A DNA stretch of 64,000 nt from Diplonema papillatum (lineage: Eukaryota > Euglenozoa > Diplonemea > Diplonemida > Diplonemidae), in NCBI GenBank assembly GCA_030068145.1, contig JAPJBO010000019.1, positions 558,001 through 622,000 on the forward strand, given 5' to 3'. The translations under genes and the position numbers were made by a program. The notes under the pieces are model-generated. The model saw only the letters and a program-made list of their open reading frames with translations, did no database searches and had not been told where the DNA came from. Below, one piece after another: positions 19,300 to 29,975 of this stretch. The first letter of the stretch is position 1. Every line of letters begins with the position of its first letter.

Positions 19300-22000
19300 A
19301 TGATGGTGTCTCGGCAACTTTGGAGAGGCTCGGCGCAAAGCCTGGTCCAGCGACGGTTCGCACGGACGACACCCCGCGCAGTGCCACCACTGGAGAGAGC
19401 TTTGCCGAGGTACTTCGAAGTGATGCAAGACCACATGCAAACGTATGTCTTTTCCCTTCCCCTGGTCGCGTCGGTTTCGCTGCGACCGTTTCCTGAACAA
19501 TCCTTCAATAAATCCGCGGTTAACAAACCTGGTCACAGTGGTGCGGGTACGCAAAATGTCCAAAAGCAACACTGCTGAGGCAGCGAAGAGAAATGGCCTT
19601 GACGCGTACTCAGGACGTTAGAAACAATGGATGATACGGAAGAATGCCAAAAGGGAGAGGGGGGGTTTGGGCAGAAAGATCTTGGCGAAGGAAGATGCTG
19701 TAGTGCACGCTATTCCACGTGGTTCATGTACTATACTCACTCAAAAGTTCCCAGTGCTGTGCAGTGGGGCGTGCGACCCATACCCGCCAGATCCCGTGTT
19801 CTGAGGCCGAATGGAGGCAGAGGTTAATCCGAGGAGGAGCATAGCACCCCGTTCCTTTGTGTTCAGCCCGAGGTTCCTGTTACAGAGGTAGCTTTGTCCC
19901 ATGTGCACAGCATCGTACTTTGCCAGCATCTCTGCATGAGCATTTCTGCCCGAGCCGCCCCCTCCCCCTCTTGGCATCCTAAACCAGGCTCACACCGCTG
20001 TCCTGTCTGACACTCAGGTTCCGGGCTGATGATGGTCCGCCTTGTGTGTCCGTGGCTTAAAGGACCGAAACACGACGCAGACGGGACCAGTGCGGTGTTG
20101 AGCATATACCCATTCCAAGCACATTCTTGCAAAACTCCCCCTCTTGGCATCGGTGTCCACGGCGCCGGAACGAGATGCTCGAGCATTTTCTGTCTCGTGT
20201 TGTTGTGAGCAAATGCTGTTTTTCAACGCGAAAAGATGTTTCCAGGAAGGAAAAAGTGGCGCTGTTTTTCAACGCCAAAAGATTTAGTAAGGGATTGCAG
20301 TCGTAAAGGGGGGGGTCGAATAATAACAGTTATTTGACACACGTCTGCTTGTCTAAAAACACTACTTTGATCCAGCTACTGTTCGGCTACCCGGAACTTT
20401 TTTTATTATTCGACAAATCGAATAATAACACAGGTGTTATTATTCGACCCCCCCCTTTACTATCGTCCCTCGGGACTACTCAACTACCCTGAGCAGCGCA
20501 CTGTGCACGTGTTGCCATTAGCCGTGCTTGCGCACGTGGACGGAGACCAACGCGAGGAGGTTGGCAACTCCGATTTAGATCCCCAAAAAAATGTTTTTAG
20601 GAAGAAAAAGTGGCCTTGCCGAGGGTCGAACCACGACCTCTGAAAACAAAAACTTGCAGATTCTCGCGCTTCCAGTCGGACCCGCCGTGGGTGATGGATG
20701 CGCTCGCGGAGGCTGCGCAAGGGACGCAGAAGTACTACGTCGAAGACGCCGTGCGGCACGCGTTCGAGGACAGCACCATGAACGTCATCAACTACTTCGC
20801 GGAGACGCACAACTGCCACCTCCTCCAGTCGCGGAGGTTCGTCAGCAACAATGGCATCTTCACGCAGACGATCATGACCCTCGAATGCCTCGACGCGAAG
20901 GTGCCGGCGGCAGCTGTACAGGTACGCCCCCGCTGACCCTGCGCAAGTGACCCGAGGGACACTCAAACGAACATCGCATCGTCCAAAAGAGACCTTTTGC
21001 CTTTCGGATTGCTCGGGATTTTTGCTTTCCTTCGTGGGCATGTTTGAATCCAATCTCAACCTTGTAACGACGTTTTGCTTCCTCTAGCTGAGAAACATTG
21101 CTTGGATTCGGGTGCTGAACTTGTTGCCAAGAGCGAGCTTCCCTCTCCCAAGCTCTACAACGACGGGCGGTGTGTACAGGTGGCAGGGACGTAAATCAGC
21201 GCCAGCTGATGACTTGTGCCTACTAGACCGCTTTCCGTGCGCCATGCGGAAGGACACCGGGCGACCTTCCAAGAAGCCCGCCGGGATGTCGGCTGAACCG
21301 GGAGCTACCGGATGAGGTGTGGGTGTGCTTGGGTTGTACACCTAGTTCGATTGCGCGATAATAAAACCTCAGGGGATAAAAGACTTCGTGCTTTTCCCGT
21401 TCAGCTAACGGGTCCACTTCGGGACCTTATTCTCCTTGAATGAGGAATGTCCCCCGCAAGGGTGCATGCCCCCGCGAGTAAAAGGGTGTTTCTTTCCGGG
21501 GCGGGTCTTCTCATCTTGCAAAGAGGCGCGGTGCTTCCTCACGGGCCCCGACGCACGCCTGCGTCCTCTTCATCCAACCCGCTCGTTTATTTTGTCTCTC
21601 TGTTTCTCCAAGTTCTCCCCTCGTCTTGGCACCGGAAAGCGAGGTCCGTCGCTACTGCCCAGAAGGAAATAAACCGAAATGGCTTCTGGCTAGAGTGGCT
21701 AGACTGTCGACTTCTTCTCGACATTCTTCTGTTACGTAAAAGGTTCCTCGCAAGGTGGTCCACGCGTGTCGAGTAATTAACTCGAAAACTGGGGAATCCG
21801 GGGCTCGTTGGAACGGGTTTGTGGGAACGGAAACAAAGAAATCAAGCATTGTTCACCCGCAGGCACGACCGGCGATTGAAGAGAAGAAAGAGGCCGCTGC
21901 GGCTGTGCCGCACGCCGAAGGTGCCGAAGCCAAGGTGCGGGTGGACAGGAAGCTGAAGAAGAAGGTGAAAGGCTCGCTCGCCGCCGCCGCGTCGACGTAG
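19300..22000 (+). CDS. Unrecognised, probably mitochondrial protein, 3 exons
   Basis: Model: exon 1 19300-19442 (ATG ATG start, ends phase 2 at AC|GTATGT), exon 2 20660-20921 (acceptor TTGCAG, donor CAG|GTACGC), exon 3 21863-22000 (acceptor CCGCAG, stop TAG); about 180 aa. Phases match at both junctions. Residues 1-30 (MMVSRQLWRGSAQSLVQRRF) are rich in Arg, Ser and Leu and lack acidic residues, as in a mitochondrial presequence. The central exon (VEDAVRHAFEDSTMNVINYF, FVSNNGIFTQTIMTLECL) reads as a globular helical domain. The C terminus is Lys/Ala-rich (KVRVDRKLKKKVKGSL). I do not recognise the family. Intron 1 contains a family C element and a G-tract inverted-repeat element. A competing exon around 21088-21170 would break the phase and was left out. 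Confidence 0.6.
19984..20135. repeat. Dispersed repeat family C, copy 1, with flanking direct repeats
   Basis: An approximately 150-bp unit from AAACCAGGCTCACACCG through TCCTGTCTGACACTCAGG, GATGATGGTCCGCCTT, GTGTCCGTGGCTTAAAGGAC, GGGACCAGTGCGGTGTTGAG to CACATTCTTGCAAAA. The 17-bp word CTCCCCCTCTTGGCATC lies directly on both sides (about 19963 and 20135), which looks like a target-site duplication. A second full copy is at 26077-26234 and a 5' fragment at 23085-23142. Confidence 0.75.
20303..20460. repeat. Short element with G-tract inverted termini, copy 2 (in an intron)
   Basis: 158 bp, GTAAAGGGGGGGGTCGAATA at the left and its near-perfect inverse, TATTCGACC plus C-tract and TTTAC, at the right; interior shared with the copy at 1009-1172. 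It lies in intron 1 of the gene at 19300-22000, about 200 bp before the exon 2 acceptor. Confidence 0.8.
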
Positions 22001-23084
22001 GCGCGCCAACACGAAAGAAAGAAAAAGGCGCCCCGGCACGCGGCCCCGTCTTCCATGGAGGGCATGCAGCCCTCGCAGCCAGCACCCAGCAGCACTCCGG
22101 CAGAGACGGGGGACGCGTTAGTAAAGCAAAAGGAAGAGCAGAGCAGCAACTAGACTCTTTTTCACGGTCAAACGGAAAAGAGACGGACGGCCAAAGCGCA
22201 CGCCCTGGTAGATCCTGCCGGTAGTCATGTGCATCTTTGAGAAGTGGGAAGTGCCTTTTGGGGCCCGGTTGGATGACTACGGTAGCTCCATTGCTAATAC
22301 ATGTCCGAAATAATCCAACACGATTCAACCGTTTGGCTACCACCAGTCCACCTTGCGACGAAGCCTTCAATGCCACTGAGGACGAAACTGAACCTCCTCA
22401 AACGAGTCATCCGCAGAGGCGAAGAGCACCCGGCGACAAAGGCATGCCATGCCTAGGGGCCGCCCAGAAACCCGTCGAAAAGGCACACGAAGGCAGTAGT
22501 CAGCTGCATGCCTCAGACGGAATGGTGTTGGCTCCCAGCGTGAAAGTGAAGCGCCCCGCAATCCTCTTCCAGTGACTTACTCGTGGTTGCTGCTGTTCCC
22601 ACTCCTGTCCCTGCAGTGCCTGTGCATGTACAAGGCTTTTGCATCCGTAGGAAAACGAGTGTATAAATCGTGCCTGTGCGCGCCGCCGTTGCGAAATACA
22701 GCCCTCCCCCCTCGTAGTAGTTATTTGCTGCTTGGTTGGCAGTAGACTCCAGCGATGTATTGGCGATACTAGGTATGTATCGTGCATTACAGGCACCGCC
22801 GGAAAAAATCGTCTTCGTGATATTTATCAGACACGTGATACGTATTACGGTTCACAACATTCCTGCCGGGTGCTGACGAACAAACCCGATGCAACCCTGT
22901 GCTTGCTTTCATTACAGCGTCCGCCCTTGAAAGGGAATCAACCCCACTTTTGGCGGACTTGCCACGTTCGGAAAGAACCCTGCACTGAAGTTAGATTATT
23001 TATACATCATTTTTGAAGGCACAGGCAGCCTCTCCCCCTCCCTTGAAGGGCCCCTTCGTATCTACCCTGCAAACCGCCGCCCGA

Positions 23085-23142
23085 CAAACCGGCCTCTCAC
23101 CGCTGTCCTGTCTGCAGGCACTCAGGTTCCGCGCTGATGATG
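23085..23142. repeat. Dispersed repeat family C, truncated copy
   Basis: About 58 bp with CTCACCGCTGTCCTGTCTGC, ACTCAGGTTCCGCGCTGATG, matching the 5' part of the copies at 19984 and 26077; the remainder is absent. Confidence 0.65.
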
Positions 23143-25084
23143 AACTCCTTTCCCTTGCCAAAACAGCAACGAATGACGAGAGTTACACAGAAGTGTTGTA
23201 GTTGAAACCGCGCAGCAGGCAGAGCCTGCTTCCTGTATGGTTCAACTGAGGGGAAGCTTCGGAGCTGAACCCTGTTGTTTGCGTCGAATATGGACTGGTA
23301 CTACTCTACCTTCCCCCAGTAGAAATGTTTTCCGCGCACAACCTTCACTGATGATTGAAGAATTGTTTCTCGGGTTCAATCTCGCACGCATGTATGCGTT
23401 CCGTGTAGAGATCCGAAAAGAATGCGTCGGCGTAAAGTCTGGGGAGAGAAAGCATTGCAAAAACGCTTTCAGAACGAGTGGCAGATTCGGTTCGTGACCG
23501 TCTGTGGCTACGTATAAATCAACTGCCTGGCAAGTGGTCTTGGGTACGGCTTTGCCAGCTCGGTCTCGATTTAATACGTGCTCTCCCACCGTCTCTGCAC
23601 TTTTGTTCCTTGATTTCGGCCACATCTGTGCCATACCGAATGACGGAAGGATCATTCTCTCAGGATAACCTCTGACTCTCTCTCCCTCATGCTTTTTTAA
23701 GAGTATTTTTTTGAGAGTAGATGAGTACTGCAGAGGATGTCTGGATAGACTTCTCCGCTGCTCGCAAATACGGGAGTCGGAATTGAACGAATCCAAAGCA
23801 GGGCCGGCCCTGTTTTTTGTAAAAGCGAAGAGGACAGACTCGTCTTAGCTTCTTCTTAACTTCACTCAGGAGCTCGGATTCAGCGAATCTTACTGTATTT
23901 AAAAAGTTTCTTTAAGGTTGTCTGAATCACTCCGCACCCAGTCCCGCCTTCCCTCAACCATACACCTCGTTCTTCTGAGAGAGGTATCCGTTTTTAGATT
24001 TTTTGCGGGTTGGGAGTCCACGCGACACTTTGTTCCTCCGATGAGGAAGGAAAACAAATGTTTGTTGGCGATACATTGAGTGTGTGAATACGTGTCAGCA
24101 TACTAGCTCGCTTGCCCCTAGTAGGTTGCCCGCGGGGAGTTCACCATTTCTGGAGGAAGGGGAATTAGGGGATGGTTTGTTAGAAAAGAGGAAGTCTCCC
24201 GCAAAAGGAGAGCACCCTGGTCCCAACCTGTGAAGGGGGTGCTACATTTTCAACGGAAAAAGAAGTATGTGAAAAAGAACCAGGTCGGCAACTAGAGTGT
24301 GCCTGTTGACGAGATCCGCCCTCTTCTTTGCATCTCCACTCACCCAAGTGTTCATGTACCCGACATCAGCCACTTTCTCCCCTCCTCGCTTCCAAGTCAC
24401 CCTTTTTTGCTTGTTCGTCCGAACCCAAACAGTGCGCCGCACCACATCGCTTACGTGCAGTTGCCGAACGTTGAGACGTTCTGAAGAAGAAGCAGCTGAC
24501 TTGCCCGGAAACACACAAAAAAGCGTGCGAAAAAAAAAAAAAAAAGAACAAAAGTCGGTAGTTCTGGAACTCCGAACCTGGTCGGCACGCGCCGCAAGAC
24601 CCTTTCTGCAGAAAAAGTGCTCGGGAGAATGAGACCCCGAACTAGAAAAGCAAGGTCAAGACGAAACAACAAAACGTGGGCAGGACGCTTTCTTTGGCGT
24701 CAAAAGCGCCGGAAGAACGAAGGTCCGTTGCTCCAGGGTGGGGGTCTTCAGTACTTCTGATCTCGTGGGTCGCCCTGCAAACTTTGTCAAGGTTCAAAAG
24801 TTGCAGACGAGCGTGTTTTACCCCCTCCCCCCAACATTAAACTAAGTTTTCCCCCCGGGAGTCCCCCGGGTGGCGTGGCTTTCTTACGCCGGCTGATGTC
24901 GGATCACTCCCCCGCTTCTTTGTACGTGGCAGGGGGGAGGGTTCCCCTTCACGTCCGTTCTTCCACCTTCCACGTACGGGTTGCTGCTGCTACCCGAGTG
25001 AGGTCACTAACCGACGCCCAGCCTCAATACTCAACGGGAGATTTTAACGCTACCGGACCTTCAAACCTACCAGTTACCAAATAA

Positions 25085-25195
25085 GAATTTTGCGTTCACT
25101 CCAAAAAAGACCCACTTTGTAGTTGTATTGTTTTCTCCCCCTCTAGTCTCCTTCGAAATGAGCACAAGGCAGTCCCTCGAGTATTTTCTTTTTGG
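25085..25195 (+). repeat. Dispersed repeat family D, 3' part
   Basis: GCGTTCACTCCAAAAAAGAC, CCACTTTGTAGTTGTATTGT, TCCCCCTCTAGTCTCCTTCG, AAATGAGCACAAGGCAGTCC and CTCGAGTATTTTC. The same 3' half is found at 48945-49048 and, shortened, at 51355-51425. Confidence 0.7.
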
Positions 25196-25864
25196 CGGAA
25201 CCGCAGGGACGCGGAGCTACGCGGTTTCTGAAGCAGAAATTTGAAAGAGACTTTAAAATACCGACCTTCTAATCCACAAATAACGCTAGAAATCGATGAC
25301 GATCACCGCAATCTTGCTCCCCGCCCGTATGTTCCCTGAATTTAGTCCCACGAAAACCACCGATCCTCTTGACTCGTGTAACCACCACTCTTACGACACT
25401 CAGAGCACAAAGGATATCTTCCCATAACGAAGAAGGTCACCCGGAGACTTTAAAACCCCGAGTTTCAAGCGAACTTTCACTCTGAAAAACAAACCCAAGA
25501 AGAACGGGTTTTAGGTACAAAGAAGACAGACTGTCACCTATTACTACTACGGCACCATGCTGAGCAGTTCGCAGAACAGACCGAACTCCTCAGGCACCGG
25601 TGCCTCAAAAGTGAAAACCGAGCATGCCTGCAGGGACGACATTTTTCTTCTTCTTTTTCATCTTTTTCTTTTTCTTTATTCCCGCGGATAAACAGAGTCT
25701 GCTACGGATCGATGAAGTCCGTCCCCGGTTATCCAGTCATAGAATCTGAATACTCTCCTTTTTTCTTTATTTTTTACAAACATGCAATGTTAACGATGTT
25801 AGACATTGCGTTGTGCTAAATGCAAAGCCTACACGGTGACCTCCAGCCAAAGGATACCGCAAAA

Positions 25865-25990
25865 AAAAAAGAGCGGCCATAGTTAAAGTGTGCTTGCAAA
25901 TATGGCTACACACACATTCACCACCAGACTCCCTGCCTCACTGGTCAACCTGAGACCCAAAGCTTCAATCTACAATAACCGCCAAAAACG
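25865..25990 (+). repeat. Dispersed repeat family E
   Basis: CCATAGTTAAAGTGTGC, TTGCAAATATGGCT, CCAGACTCCCTGCCTCACTG, GTCAACCTGAGACC and CTACAATAACCGC. It aligns with 43130-43262 and 62690-62815, and less completely with about 3620-3680 and 25245-25300. Confidence 0.6.
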
Positions 25991-26076
25991 ACGAAAGCTT
26001 GATTACGCGGCGTTGTAATGCGGGCGCTTAACCCAGACGGTATAGATCGTGTATCCCCCCCCCCCCCCCCCTGAAA

Positions 26077-26234
26077 CAAACCAGACTCACACCGCAGTCC
26101 TGTCTGCAGACACTCAGGTTCCACGCTGATGATGGTCCGCCTTATGTGTCCGTGGCTTAAAGGACCGAAACACGGCGCGGACGGGACCAGTGCGGTGTTG
26201 AGCACATACCCATTCCAAGCACGTTCTTGCAATC
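26077..26234. repeat. Dispersed repeat family C, copy 2, with flanking direct repeats
   Basis: AAACCAGACTCACACCGCAG, TCCTGTCTGCAGACACTCAG, GATGATGGTCCGCCTTATGT, AAAGGACCGAAACACGGCGC through to GCACGTTCTTGCAAT, about 90% like the copy at 19984. It is flanked by CCCCCCCCTGAAA on both sides, consistent with a target-site duplication or with insertion next to C-tracts. Confidence 0.75.
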
Positions 26235-26984
26235 CCCCCCCCTGAAAGCTACACCTGAAAAGCGAGTTGTAGGTTGCAAGCTCTATTCCCAACACCAGAT
26301 TTTTCTGAGGCTGGAATTCACCGTGTAAAGCTGGCCGCCATAAAAGGAAGCGGCTTGCACGTCTTTAGAACACACAAGACGTTTCTCGCGAATGCGATAT
26401 CTTCCGCCTCGACGGTATCTCTTCCCTCGAGACGAAACCGAGGGGCGCAAAGGCAGCTGCTCGCGCGAAGGAAAATGTGAGGTATATAAAGCGAAGTTTA
26501 GCTGCTGCTATCACTGACATTCTTCTGACTTTCTGAACGTCGCTCGAAGTTGCTCTGAACTACGACTTCGGCGTCAGTCCCAAATGACATGTCTTATCGA
26601 TCGACCCACTGTCTCCGGTCGCAGCAGGGTCATGAATGAACAATTTGTGGCTTCTTTCTCGAAAGAAAATCCTGGAGCCCTGTTTGCACTGAGTGCCCGA
26701 CTCGTCTGACTGCGAATTGAGTGCCAGAAAGCACCTTTATGTTGACAAGAGTCTCGGATCGTAGCGCGAAGCACCGTACAAGCACCGTACAAGCAGCTGG
26801 TTTACCGGGGGTGGGTATAGTGAGGGGAATGTCTTTCCTCTTCAGTCGGAGGCCGTTCAAAATTTTAGCGGAAAAAGGGGAAATTCTGTCGGGCCAGGCG
26901 CAGACTGCCGGCTTTGCCGCGAAAGTGCAATGGAGGGAGAGCTGCACGCTATGAATTATGGCTTTGAGGCAAAAATGCAACGCT

Positions 26985-27215
26985 CCACACGCAAGGTGCT
27001 GGATCACTGGAAAAACATCGACGTCAGAAAATGGATCAGGCATACACCCAGCCAGATCGGACTTCTCTGACGCGAGCGCCAGAGTGCAGCGTGACCAGCT
27101 GGGTAAATGTGCCAAGCGACATCAGGCAGGCGGGTGGAGTCAGCGCGGAGTGCAGTCGAGCAAGGAGAAGACCTCCTCCGCTGAGTCCCTGCTCTTGCCC
27201 ACTGCCGGCGCAGGC
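26985..27215 (-). pseudogene. Inverted fragment of the 533-aa gene at 28374-29975
   Basis: Read on the minus strand, this piece aligns with about plus 29675-29870 of the downstream gene: GGACTCAGCGGAGGAGG against TGACTCAGCGGAGGCGG, ACCCAGCTGGTCACGCTGCA against ACGCAGCTGGTCATGCTGCA, CTCTGGCGCTCGC against CTCCGGCGCTCGC, and GAAGTCCGATCTGGCTGG against GAAGTCCGATCTTTGGCTGG. Small indels shift the frame and no start remains, so it is a non-functional partial copy in inverted orientation about 1.2 kb upstream of the parent. Confidence 0.65.
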
Positions 27216-28373
27216 CGAGACCGCGTCGAACTGGCGTCCAACATAGGAGCAAGACTACCAGCTACTAGCACAAAAACAAGCTGCAAGTGAAGAAGCAGAC
27301 TGCTTATAGAGAAGCAAGCTGAAGGTAGATAGATAGATACGTAGCACGTATCTAATACACTCATCACGTAGTACGTGTCTAAAAATAACACGAATCAGCT
27401 GATGCGCGTATCAGGCACGCAAGAAGGTTGTAGTATGGTTGAAGATAGAACAGTGGTGTCACCTGAGGTATTCCAAGTCACAAGAGCTGGCCAGGGAAAG
27501 TACACGCGAAACGATTTCCCTCTCGACCCGAAGAGCCAGACCTGTAAACCCCATCCTCGACAAATCTAAGGAAAACTGTCCCCTTCCTTGCCCTCGAAAC
27601 CGAAAGCCGGAATGAAAACTTCCATCACCTCCTGTTCCGTCCAACGCACAGCCCTCGCGTACTACCAGGGCTTTGTTTTTCTTTTTCCCCTCCTCTTTTT
27701 CCTTGTTTTGTGTTTTAAAAAAAAACTGGAAGTTTTTTCTCCCTTCTCGTTCAAGGCTTCTCCGTTTCTCTTTTCCTGTGGGTATCCTTGTGGCGCATAC
27801 CTGCAGCTCGCGGCCCGCCGGATTCAGAAATGCCTCACCAATCAATATCCTAGTTTACTTCGGACGACTGTTTTAAACTTACACGAAGAATCGATGAAAA
27901 CGCAAGAGAGGCTGCTCAGCATTCTTGCGATGGCCGCTAAAGTGTAACGTCGCGGTTTGACCTGAACGCGTACAAGCGACAATAACAGTACGTTGACGCT
28001 CGTGCCGAATGACGATGGATCCTCTCCCTGCAGGCAACGTGGCCTAGCTGCTTTCTCAGTCCGTCTCTCGGGTGAGATGCAAACAAAGCGACGTGGGCGG
28101 CGTATGAGAGCGGTGCTCCGAGTTCTCCTTCCGCTGTGTGCGGATTCAGCATGCAAAGAACAAGCGATGTCCTAGCACCCCCCCTCCCACGTTCTTGCAA
28201 TCCCCCTCCCCAGCATTCCCGCGAAGTCTTGATGCTAGCATCAAGCACACATGAGAGGCAAGTAGCGCCTGAACACGAAACTAAGATTTTCTCCCCGTGG
28301 TTTCAACGTCAACACGCACGGACATACACCTTCAGAGGAGCATGGCGTGAACTGAGGGCGGAGGGTGAAGAAG

Positions 28374-29975
28374 ATGGGCGCGGTGTCGTCGTGCCCGGCA
28401 CCGACGCCGTGGGCTGAGATGCAGCAGCACCGGGAAGAAGTTTGCAGGGCGGCGGAAGCGGAGCCGCCGGCGGCCGGCGCCGACGAAGAGGCGGTGTTCG
28501 AGCTGCGCTTCGAGCTTGAGTACTGGCGGAGCGAGGTCCAGCTGCGGTCGGTCCGCAACACGGAAGCGGCGGCGGCCTTCGAGGCCGCGATCGAGCGCCA
28601 CGCCCGGTGGCAGCACCTGTACGAAGAAAAATCGGAACAGGACCAAGCTCTGCTCGAAGGAGCCAACAAGATCTACCAGCAGATCAAAGCAGAAGGACCC
28701 CTCGACGCCTCCGCACGCTGGTCTCCCACGGAGCCCGATGATTCTGGAGACGTCCTGCTCGAAACCCGGTCGGTTGGGTCTCAAGACGACGCGAGCGTCG
28801 GGGGACCGCGAGCAACCGACAGAACCGAATGGATCGAAGTGTCCGACCTGCCGCCCCCTCCGGGCGCCCCGCCGCCCACCCCGGCGGCGTCCCGTCTCGA
28901 GAACGACGACGAAGTGGTCAAGGCGAGCGGCGTGCCTTGGGCAACGTGCCGGCAGGGGTGGCCGGGGGACGGGCTGCGGGAAACTGTCGGGGAGGCTGCC
29001 TTGGCCGCGCGGAAGCACGGCGTTTGGCCCGCGGACGGCGGCGGATCGACAGCCATTAAGGGCTCCCTCTACCAACCGATGAGCGGCGGTGGAGAAGGCA
29101 AAAGGGGAACTGCCGTCCAGCGCATGGAGCCGTGGGAAACTGCCGGGGCTGTTGCTCTCGCCTTGCGGAAACACGGCGTTTTTCCCGCGGACGACGACGA
29201 ATCGACCGCCAGGGCCCTCCTCGACAAACTGATGAGCGGCGGTGAACGAGACGCACAGGACGCTGCCGTCCCGCGCATGGAGTCCATCCCTGAGAGGTAC
29301 TACAGCAGCCGTAACGCCGGCGCTGCCCTGCAGGCCCGCCTGTTCGTGCCGAACACGCTGCCGATGGCTGTGCCGCACGGCCCGCTCGAGGCCATGCGGG
29401 CGAAGTGGCCGCTGGCGGACGGGCAGAGGTGCCTGACCCTGACCCCGGCCGACGACCGCTGCGCGCTCGCCGTCGACCAGTGGCGCGTTGGCGCGTGGCT
29501 GGGGCGGCCCGCCCTCTGCCGGCTCGCCGCCAACTTCTGCACAAGGCTCGCCACCGCCGGCGGCCGGTGCCCCGTGCAGCGCGGGCCCCCCGTCGGCTGC
29601 GGCGGCGCCAAGCCCCACACCGCCTCGGCCTTCGCCCTTGGAGGCCCCCTGCAGGGCGGGGGCGGGAGCACTGACTCAGCGGAGGCGGCCGGGCATGTGC
29701 TGTACTGCTGGCTCCTCGCTCGGCTGCACTTCGAGCTCGACTCGCAGCCTGGTGTCGCTTCGCATGCTGCACTGTGCCCGTATACGCAGCTGGTCATGCT
29801 GCACTCCGGCGCTCGCATTTCGCCTGCGAAGTCCGATCTTTGGCTGGAGTGCATGCTCGACGCAATCGCCGACGTGCTCCCAGCCTCGACTGAGTCCGAC
29901 GACGCGGCCATGGCTCACGCATCGCTGCACCAGCTGTTCCACCTGCTGGCCAGGGGCGTCGTCAACGACTTGTGA
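28374..29975 (+). CDS. Unrecognised 533-aa protein with a duplicated 52-aa block, single exon
   Basis: ATG at 28374 (AAGATGGGCG), stop at 29975. Residues about 40-110 are strongly helical and charged (FELRFELEYWRSEVQ, IERHARWQHLYEEKSEQDQA), possibly a coiled coil. Residues 111-200 are acidic and Pro-rich (LPPPPGAPPPTPAA). A 52-aa block is repeated in tandem, from residue 203 and again from 255: ALALRKHGVFPADD, then a STA word, then MSGG. The C-terminal part (about 320-533) is Cys- and Ala-rich and ends in a helical domain (LYCWLLARLHFEL, LVMLHSGARISPAKSDLWL, LHQLFHLLARGVVNDL). I do not recognise a family. GC-rich third positions explain the long shadow frame on the minus strand (28332-29618). 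A decayed inverted copy of the 3' end lies at 26985-27215. Confidence 0.75.
   Translation: MGAVSSCPAPTPWAEMQQHREEVCRAAEAEPPAAGADEEAVFELRFELEYWRSEVQLRSVRNTEAAAAFEAAIERHARWQHLYEEKSEQDQALLEGANKIYQQIKAEGPLDASARWSPTEPDDSGDVLLETRSVGSQDDASVGGPRATDRTEWIEVSDLPPPPGAPPPTPAASRLENDDEVVKASGVPWATCRQGWPGDGLRETVGEAALAARKHGVWPADGGGSTAIKGSLYQPMSGGGEGKRGTAVQRMEPWETAGAVALALRKHGVFPADDDESTARALLDKLMSGGERDAQDAAVPRMESIPERYYSSRNAGAALQARLFVPNTLPMAVPHGPLEAMRAKWPLADGQRCLTLTPADDRCALAVDQWRVGAWLGRPALCRLAANFCTRLATAGGRCPVQRGPPVGCGGAKPHTASAFALGGPLQGGGGSTDSAEAAGHVLYCWLLARLHFELDSQPGVASHAALCPYTQLVMLHSGARISPAKSDLWLECMLDAIADVLPASTESDDAAMAHASLHQLFHLLARGVVNDL

Larger units (their letters stand above)
22001..28373. other. Repeat-rich intergenic region
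   Basis: No intact gene is supported over 6.4 kb. It holds a family C fragment (23085-23142) and full copy (26077-26234), a family D fragment (about 25085-25195), several family E pieces (about 25010-25070, 25245-25300, 25865-25990), long A, C and T tracts (24530-24546, 26054-26071) and an inverted gene fragment (26985-27215). A minus-strand stretch around 24480-24350 (peptide VWVRTNKQKRVTWKRGGEKV before a GTGAGT donor) has some coding character, but no neighbouring exon could be matched to it. Confidence 0.5.

Noticed and set aside
20600..20640. Possible tRNA 3' arm (GGTTCGACC on the minus strand followed by T-run)
   Set aside because: No acceptor, D or anticodon arm can be folded around it; the GGTCG/CGACC hairpin is short and probably chance.
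28332..29618. 428-codon open frame on the minus strand
   Set aside because: It lies exactly opposite the 533-aa gene, is Arg/Pro/Gly-rich with no domain, and is explained by GC-rich third positions of the plus-strand gene.
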